53,877 nt of DNA. Source: Reyranella sp. Lineage in GTDB: Bacteria; Pseudomonadota; Alphaproteobacteria; Reyranellales; Reyranellaceae. The position numbers were made by a program, and so were the translations under genes. The notes below the pieces were generated by a model. It saw nothing but the letters and a program-made list of their open reading frames with translations. It did not search any database and was not told where the DNA came from. The stretch spans positions 1 through 53,877 of the forward strand of contig JAKFVH010000298.1 in NCBI GenBank assembly GCA_021732285.1. The letters run 5' to 3'. Below, in pieces: positions 50,038 through 53,877 of the stretch; position 1 is the first letter of the stretch; each line of letters begins with the position of its first letter.

Positions 50038-50865
50038 GTGGATGGCCTCGCCGGTCTGCCGCCATTGCGCGAGGTCATCGCGGCCCATGGCCTCGATGCG
50101 CGCAAGCGACTGGGCCAGCACTTTCTCCTCGACCTCAATCTCACCCGGCGCATTGCCCGTGCCGCGGCTCCGCTCGATCAGGGCCTGGTCATCGAGGTCG
50201 GTCCCGGCCCCGGCGGCCTGACGCGTGCCCTGCTGCTCGAAGGCGCCGAACGGGTCGTCGCGATCGAGATCGATACAAGAGCCATCGCCGCCCTGACGGA
50301 GCTGCAGGCGGTTGCCGGCGGCCGGCTGGAACTCGTCGAAGCCGATGCCCTGAAGATCGATCTCGCCACCCTCGGGCCGCCGCCCCGGCGGATCGTCGCC
50401 AACCTGCCCTACAACGTGTCGACGGCGCTGCTGGTCGGCTGGCTGCACCAGGCGGACCAGGTCGCCGACATGGTCCTGATGTTCCAGAAGGAGGTCGCCG
50501 ACCGGCTGGCGGCCCCGCCGCGCAGCAAGGACTACGGCCGCCTCTCCGTCCTCGCCCAGCATGTCTGCACCGTGCAGCGCCTGTTCGACGTGGCGCCCTC
50601 GGCCTTCGTCCCGCCGCCCAAGGTCGTTTCCTCGGTAGTCCGGCTGCGGCCGAAGCCTGAGGGCCGTCTGGCCGACCTGCGCCCCCTGGAAAAGGTCACC
50701 GCTGCGGCCTTCGGCCAGCGCCGCAAGATGCTGCGCAGCTCCCTGAGCAGCGCTTTCGCCAGTCCCGTGGAGGTGCTGGGCAGGCTGGGTATTCCCCCGA
50801 CCGCCCGGGCCGAGGAGCTGTCGGTGGCCGATTTCGTGCGGCTTGCCGAGGCACTTGACAAGTGA
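50038..50865 (+). CDS. rsmA: 16S rRNA dimethyladenosine transferase
   Basis: A 275-residue KsgA/RsmA. KRLGQHFLLD, EVGPGPGGLTRALL and NLPYNVST (the NxPY catalytic motif) are diagnostic; SVVRLRPKPEG and FGQRRKMLRSSL are typical of the C-terminal domain. It dimethylates two adjacent adenines near the 3' end of 16S rRNA. The start is GTG at 50038, 12 bases after pdxA. The conserved neighbourhood surA-pdxA-rsmA supports the call. Confidence 0.96.
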   Translation: MDGLAGLPPLREVIAAHGLDARKRLGQHFLLDLNLTRRIARAAAPLDQGLVIEVGPGPGGLTRALLLEGAERVVAIEIDTRAIAALTELQAVAGGRLELVEADALKIDLATLGPPPRRIVANLPYNVSTALLVGWLHQADQVADMVLMFQKEVADRLAAPPRSKDYGRLSVLAQHVCTVQRLFDVAPSAFVPPPKVVSSVVRLRPKPEGRLADLRPLEKVTAAAFGQRRKMLRSSLSSAFASPVEVLGRLGIPPTARAEELSVADFVRLAEALDK

Positions 50866-50890
50866 GTACTCACTCATTTATGGTAAAGCC

Positions 50891-51694
50891 ATGATCCGCT
50901 CCCTGGCCTTCAACGTCTTCTTCTACGTTTTCACCCTGCTGACCGCCGTGGTCGGGATCGTGCTGGTGCCGATCCCCACGCCGGTCGTGCTGCGCACCCT
51001 GTTGCATTGGTGGGCGCGCACCGTGGTCTGGGCCGGGCGCTGGATCGGCGGCATGAAGGTCGAGATCCGCGGCCGCGCCAACCTGCCCGCGCACGGCCCC
51101 GCCCTGCTCGCCAACAAGCATCACAGCGAAAGCGACGGCATCTACCTCGCCGCCCTGATCCCGGGCATCGCCTTCGTCGCCATGCAGGAGCTGTTCCGCT
51201 ATCCGCTGATCGGCGCCATCCTCTATCGCCTGCAGATGATCCGCGTCGACGCCTGCGGCGGCGGCAAGGAGCGCGAGCATCTCGCCCAGTTCGCCAAGCG
51301 CGCCCACAACAGCGCCCGGCACATCGCGATCTATCCCGAGGGCAACCTGATGGCCCCGGGTGAGCGCGAGCGCTATCGCTCGGGCATCTACTATCTCTAC
51401 CGCGACCTCAATCTGCCGGTGACGCCGGTCGCGACCTCGCTCGGCCTGCTGTGGAACCGCCGCGACTGGCGCAAGAAGGCGGGACGCTGCGCCATCGAAT
51501 TCTTGGCCCCGATCGAGACCGGTCTCGACAAGCAGACCTTCATGCGTCGCCTGGAGGAGACCATCGAGACGGCGAGCGATCGCCTGATCGCCGAGTTCTC
51601 CGGCCGGCCCTACACGCCCTCCGAGCTCGTGCTGCGCTCGCAGGGGCAGACCGGCATCGGTCAGCCGATCAACGCCCCTCGCGCAGCCCTTTGA
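50891..51694 (+). CDS. plsC: 1-acyl-sn-glycerol-3-phosphate acyltransferase
   Basis: A 267-residue membrane-associated acyltransferase. A hydrophobic segment spans residues about 7-28. The catalytic H77-x4-D82 is in NKHHSESD and the substrate motif YPEGNLM follows about 75 residues later. It adds the second acyl chain to lysophosphatidic acid; a related lysophospholipid or ornithine-lipid acyltransferase cannot be excluded. ATG 50891, 25 bases after rsmA, is preferred over an in-frame ATG inside rsmA. Its 3' end overlaps gmk convergently by 26 bases. Confidence 0.86.
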   Translation: MIRSLAFNVFFYVFTLLTAVVGIVLVPIPTPVVLRTLLHWWARTVVWAGRWIGGMKVEIRGRANLPAHGPALLANKHHSESDGIYLAALIPGIAFVAMQELFRYPLIGAILYRLQMIRVDACGGGKEREHLAQFAKRAHNSARHIAIYPEGNLMAPGERERYRSGIYYLYRDLNLPVTPVATSLGLLWNRRDWRKKAGRCAIEFLAPIETGLDKQTFMRRLEETIETASDRLIAEFSGRPYTPSELVLRSQGQTGIGQPINAPRAAL

Positions 51695-52319
51695 CGAAGC
51701 CCGACATGCCGACCTGACGTTCGCGCTTCAGCCGCTCGGCCGTCAGGATCGCCTTGAGGTTCGAGAGGCTTGTCGCAATGTCGCTATTGACCACGACGTA
51801 GTCGTACTCGGCCCAATGGCTCATCTCGTCGGCGGCCTTGGCCATGCGCTGGGCCACGATCTCCTTGGGGTCCTGGGCGCGCGTCAGCAGGCGCTTCTCG
51901 AGATCCCGCGTCGAGGGCGGCAGGATGAAGACCGTGACCAGGTCGGCGCGGCCCTTGTCGCGCAGTTGCTGGGTGCCCTGCCAGTCGATGTCGAACAGCA
52001 CGTCGCGGCCTGCGGCCAGCGCCTCGTCCACCGGCGCCTTGGGCGTGCCGTAGTAGTTGCCGAACACCTCGGCATATTCGAGGAACTGCTTGCGCTCGAT
52101 CATGCCGCGGAAGGTCGCCGTATCGACGAAGCGATAGTCGACGCCGTCGCGTTCGCCGGGCCGCTTCTGGCGCGTCGTGCAGGAGACGCTGAGCTGGATC
52201 TGCTTGTCGTTGTCGAGCAATTGGCGCGACAGAGTCGTCTTGCCGGCGCCCGAGGGCGACGACAAGACGAGCATCAATCCACGTCGCTGGATCGCCGACG
52301 TGCCGTTGTCATTCGACAT
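51669..52319 (-). CDS. gmk: Guanylate kinase
   Basis: A 216-residue GMP kinase. The P-loop is SSPSGAGKTT near residues 20-29; SCTTRQKRPGERDGVDY binds GMP; LFDIDWQGTQQL is the Walker B region and FILPPSTRDLEKRL the lid. It phosphorylates GMP to GDP. It is co-directional with the yicC gene, whose end it overlaps by 11 bases, the usual yicC-gmk pairing. The 3' ends of gmk and the acyltransferase overlap. Confidence 0.96.
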   Translation of the reverse strand: MSNDNGTSAIQRRGLMLVLSSPSGAGKTTLSRQLLDNDKQIQLSVSCTTRQKRPGERDGVDYRFVDTATFRGMIERKQFLEYAEVFGNYYGTPKAPVDEALAAGRDVLFDIDWQGTQQLRDKGRADLVTVFILPPSTRDLEKRLLTRAQDPKEIVAQRMAKAADEMSHWAEYDYVVVNSDIATSLSNLKAILTAERLKRERQVGMSGFVKGLREGR

Positions 52320-53205
52320 TCTGGACCTGCTCCCGCAGGCGCTCGATGGCGCCCTTCAGATCGATGCCGATGCGCGTCAGCTCGATGTCGGCCGACTTCG
52401 AGCAGAGCGTGTTGGCCTCGCGATTGAACTCCTGGCAGAGGAAATCGAACTTGCGGCCGACCGGATTGTCCGGCCGCGCGTCGGCAAGCAGCGTGCGCGC
52501 CTGGGCGATATGGGCGGCGAGGCGATCGAGCTCCTCGCGCACGTCGGCCTTACCGACCAGCAGCGCCACTTCCTGGGCGAAGCGCTCCTCGGATAGAGGC
52601 GGCGCGCGTTCCAGCAGCTCGGCGAGCTGGGCCTCGAAGCGGGCGCGCACCGTGCCGATCTGCGCGGCGGCGCGGTCGGCCGCCCGTTTGCACAAGTCCT
52701 CGATCTCGCCGACATGGCGATCGATCACGACCGCGAGCGCGCGGCCCTCGGCGGCACGGGCCGCGGCCAATGCCTTCAGGACCTCGTCGAGGGTGCCGGA
52801 CAGCGCGCGATCGAGCTTGGCCAGCGCCTCCTCGCTTTCCTCCGCACCTTCTTCCTCTTCGATGACTCCGCGCACGCGTAAAAGGCCGTCGGCCGTCGGT
52901 GCGGCGGCGCCGGTGCCCTTGCGGACCTCCTCGACCAGGACCGCCAGCTCGGCCAGCAGGGCGCGATTGATGCGCAGCGGCTTGCTCTGCAGCTCGCTGG
53001 CGACGGTAAGGGTGAGCGAGACGTTGCCGCGCTTCATGCGGTTGCCGATGGCGGTGCGGGCGGGGTTTTCCAGCCGGTCGAAGCCCTGCGGCACGCGGCA
53101 GCGGATTTCCAGGTTACGGCCGTTGACGCTGCGCGCCTCCCAGACCCAGCGCCGTCGCTCATCCGATCCCTGAGCCCGGGCGTATCCCGTCATGCTTGCA
53201 ATCAA
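52309..53205 (-). CDS. YicC-family endoribonuclease-like protein
   Basis: A 298-residue YicC homologue. SMTGYARAQG at the start, EARSVNGRNLEIRCRVP, and the C-terminal GRKFDFLCQEFNREANTLCSKS and DLKGAIERLREQVQNVE are diagnostic. YicC proteins are RNA-binding endoribonucleases that influence small-RNA turnover. A TTG at 53205 is used because GGAG is seven bases upstream; ATG 53193, four codons in, would have 19 bases spacing. Divergent from the SDR gene that follows. Confidence 0.92.
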   Translation of the reverse strand: MIASMTGYARAQGSDERRRWVWEARSVNGRNLEIRCRVPQGFDRLENPARTAIGNRMKRGNVSLTLTVASELQSKPLRINRALLAELAVLVEEVRKGTGAAAPTADGLLRVRGVIEEEEGAEESEEALAKLDRALSGTLDEVLKALAAARAAEGRALAVVIDRHVGEIEDLCKRAADRAAAQIGTVRARFEAQLAELLERAPPLSEERFAQEVALLVGKADVREELDRLAAHIAQARTLLADARPDNPVGRKFDFLCQEFNREANTLCSKSADIELTRIGIDLKGAIERLREQVQNVE

Positions 53206-53212
53206 TAATTCA

Positions 53213-53216
53213 CTCC
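53213..53216 (-). promoter_or_regulatory. Shine-Dalgarno supporting the TTG start of yicC
   Basis: GGAG on the minus strand lies seven bases before TTG 53205 and 19 before the in-frame ATG at 53193. Confidence 0.45.
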
Positions 53217-53303
53217 GAGGGGCACTCCACTGGCCGCATCGCGGCGAGGCACTCTAGTATCGGCACCAGGCGCGTACAACGCGCTCCGCCCGAAGGTTAT
53301 CCC

Positions 53304-53877
53304 ATGAAAAGTTTCTCAAGCATTGTCATCACCGGCGCCTCGAGCGGCATCGGCGAGGCATTGGCGCTCGACTACGCCGCGCCGGGCGTGGCGCTCGCGT
53401 TGACCGGCCGCGATTCCGGCCGGCTCGAGGCGGTCGCGGCCGCCTGCCGCACGAAGGGTGCAACGGTCGTGGCCGACACTGTCGACGTGATTGACCGCGA
53501 GCGCTTCGCCGCCTGGCTCACTGCCTTCGACGACGCCCACCCGGTCGACCTGCTGATCGCCAACGCCGGCATCTCGATCGACAAGGACAATTCCTCGCTC
53601 GACGATTTTTCCATCATCCGCCGGACCTTCGACGTCAATGTCGGCGGCGTGCTCAACACCGTCGAGCCGCTGCTGGCGCGCCTGATCGATCGCAAGCGCG
53701 GCCAGATCGCGGTCGTGGCCTCGCTGGCAAGCTTCATCGGCCTGCCCTATTCGGCCTCGTACAACGCCAGCAAGGCCGCCGTGCGGGTGTGGGGCGAGAG
53801 CATCCGCTATGTGCTGAAGAAGAGCGGCATCGGCGTCAGCGTGATCTGTCCCGGCTTCGTCGTCAGCCGCATGACGG
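53304..53877 (+). CDS. Classical SDR oxidoreductase, 3' end cut by the window
   Basis: About 191 N-terminal residues are visible. TGASSGIG near residues 10-17, NAGIS, a serine in VVASLASF and the intact Y-x3-K (YNASK) make it a catalytically normal short-chain dehydrogenase. It opens divergently from yicC. The substrate cannot be told. It seems unrelated to the polysaccharide region. Confidence 0.85.
   Translation, partial: MKSFSSIVITGASSGIGEALALDYAAPGVALALTGRDSGRLEAVAAACRTKGATVVADTVDVIDRERFAAWLTAFDDAHPVDLLIANAGISIDKDNSSLDDFSIIRRTFDVNVGGVLNTVEPLLARLIDRKRGQIAVVASLASFIGLPYSASYNASKAAVRVWGESIRYVLKKSGIGVSVICPGFVVSRMT

Noticed and set aside
48556-50877. A 773-codon minus-strand reading frame
   Set aside because: Antisense to surA, pdxA and rsmA, whose motifs are unmistakable.

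Overview
The window is high-GC DNA carrying a very large surface-polysaccharide (O-antigen, capsule or similar) biosynthesis region, about 1-47.6 kb, followed by a short housekeeping block, about 47.7-53.9 kb. The housekeeping order surA-pdxA-rsmA, then an acyltransferase, then gmk and a yicC-type gene, is the kind of arrangement found in Alphaproteobacteria. High GC, frequent GTG/TTG starts and interspersed palindromic elements fit that class. A genus cannot be fixed from the sequence alone; a soil Rhodospirillales or Hyphomicrobiales type is a guess.

Layout. (1) 1-7.1 kb, minus strand, read right to left: a split transketolase, a 2OG-Fe(II) oxygenase, a LIC12192-type 'sporadic carbohydrate cluster' protein, a methyltransferase, two sugar epimerases and a fused nucleotidyltransferase-PfkB kinase. 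(2) 7.2-9.9 kb: rfbB, a coiled-coil methyltransferase and a Nudix hydrolase. (3) 10.0-15.1 kb, minus strand: six tightly packed decoration genes (FkbM methyltransferase, NeuD-like acyltransferase, beta-propeller glycosidase-like protein, TylF-like methyltransferase, PhyH dioxygenase, methyltransferase). (4) 15.3-19.2 kb, plus strand: a duplicated GT2 pair and a zinc-finger methyltransferase. (5) 19.3-30.8 kb: WbqC, a second PhyH dioxygenase, a GT2, rfbA, three DegT aminotransferases, a sugar C-methyltransferase and two members of an unrecognised protein family. (6) 31-37.3 kb: a putative GT, a fused HddC-GmhB-like enzyme, an aldo/keto reductase, a B12-binding radical SAM enzyme and a GDP-fucose-synthase-like SDR. 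(7) 37.4-47.6 kb: two complete E1alpha/E1beta thiamine-diphosphate enzyme pairs around an SDR, a Gmd-like dehydratase, an HddA-like kinase, an RmlC-like epimerase, an AGE-family isomerase and an FkbM methyltransferase. (8) 47.7 kb to the end: surA, pdxA, rsmA, plsC-like, gmk, yicC and a partial SDR.

How the genes work together. rfbA and rfbB give a dTDP-4-keto-6-deoxyglucose supply feeding aminotransferases, acyltransferase and C-methyltransferase. rfbD is not in the window, so the products may be amino or branched sugars rather than rhamnose. An HddA-like kinase, an HddC-GmhB fusion, a Gmd-like dehydratase, an RmlC-like epimerase and a Fcl-like reductase together resemble the GDP-(6-deoxy)-heptose routes known from Campylobacter and Yersinia. 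Three two-subunit thiamine-diphosphate enzymes (one split transketolase, two E1alpha/beta pairs without E2/E3) raise the possibility of carbon-carbon bond formation giving two-carbon-branched sugars. Eight SAM methyltransferases, one radical SAM enzyme and three Fe(II)/2OG-type oxygenases predict a heavily decorated glycan. No flippase, polymerase, ABC exporter or initiating glycosyl-phosphate transferase is visible, so the locus probably continues beyond base 1. No rRNA, tRNA, CRISPR array or insertion sequence was recognised, and no gene-free stretch exceeds 300 bases.
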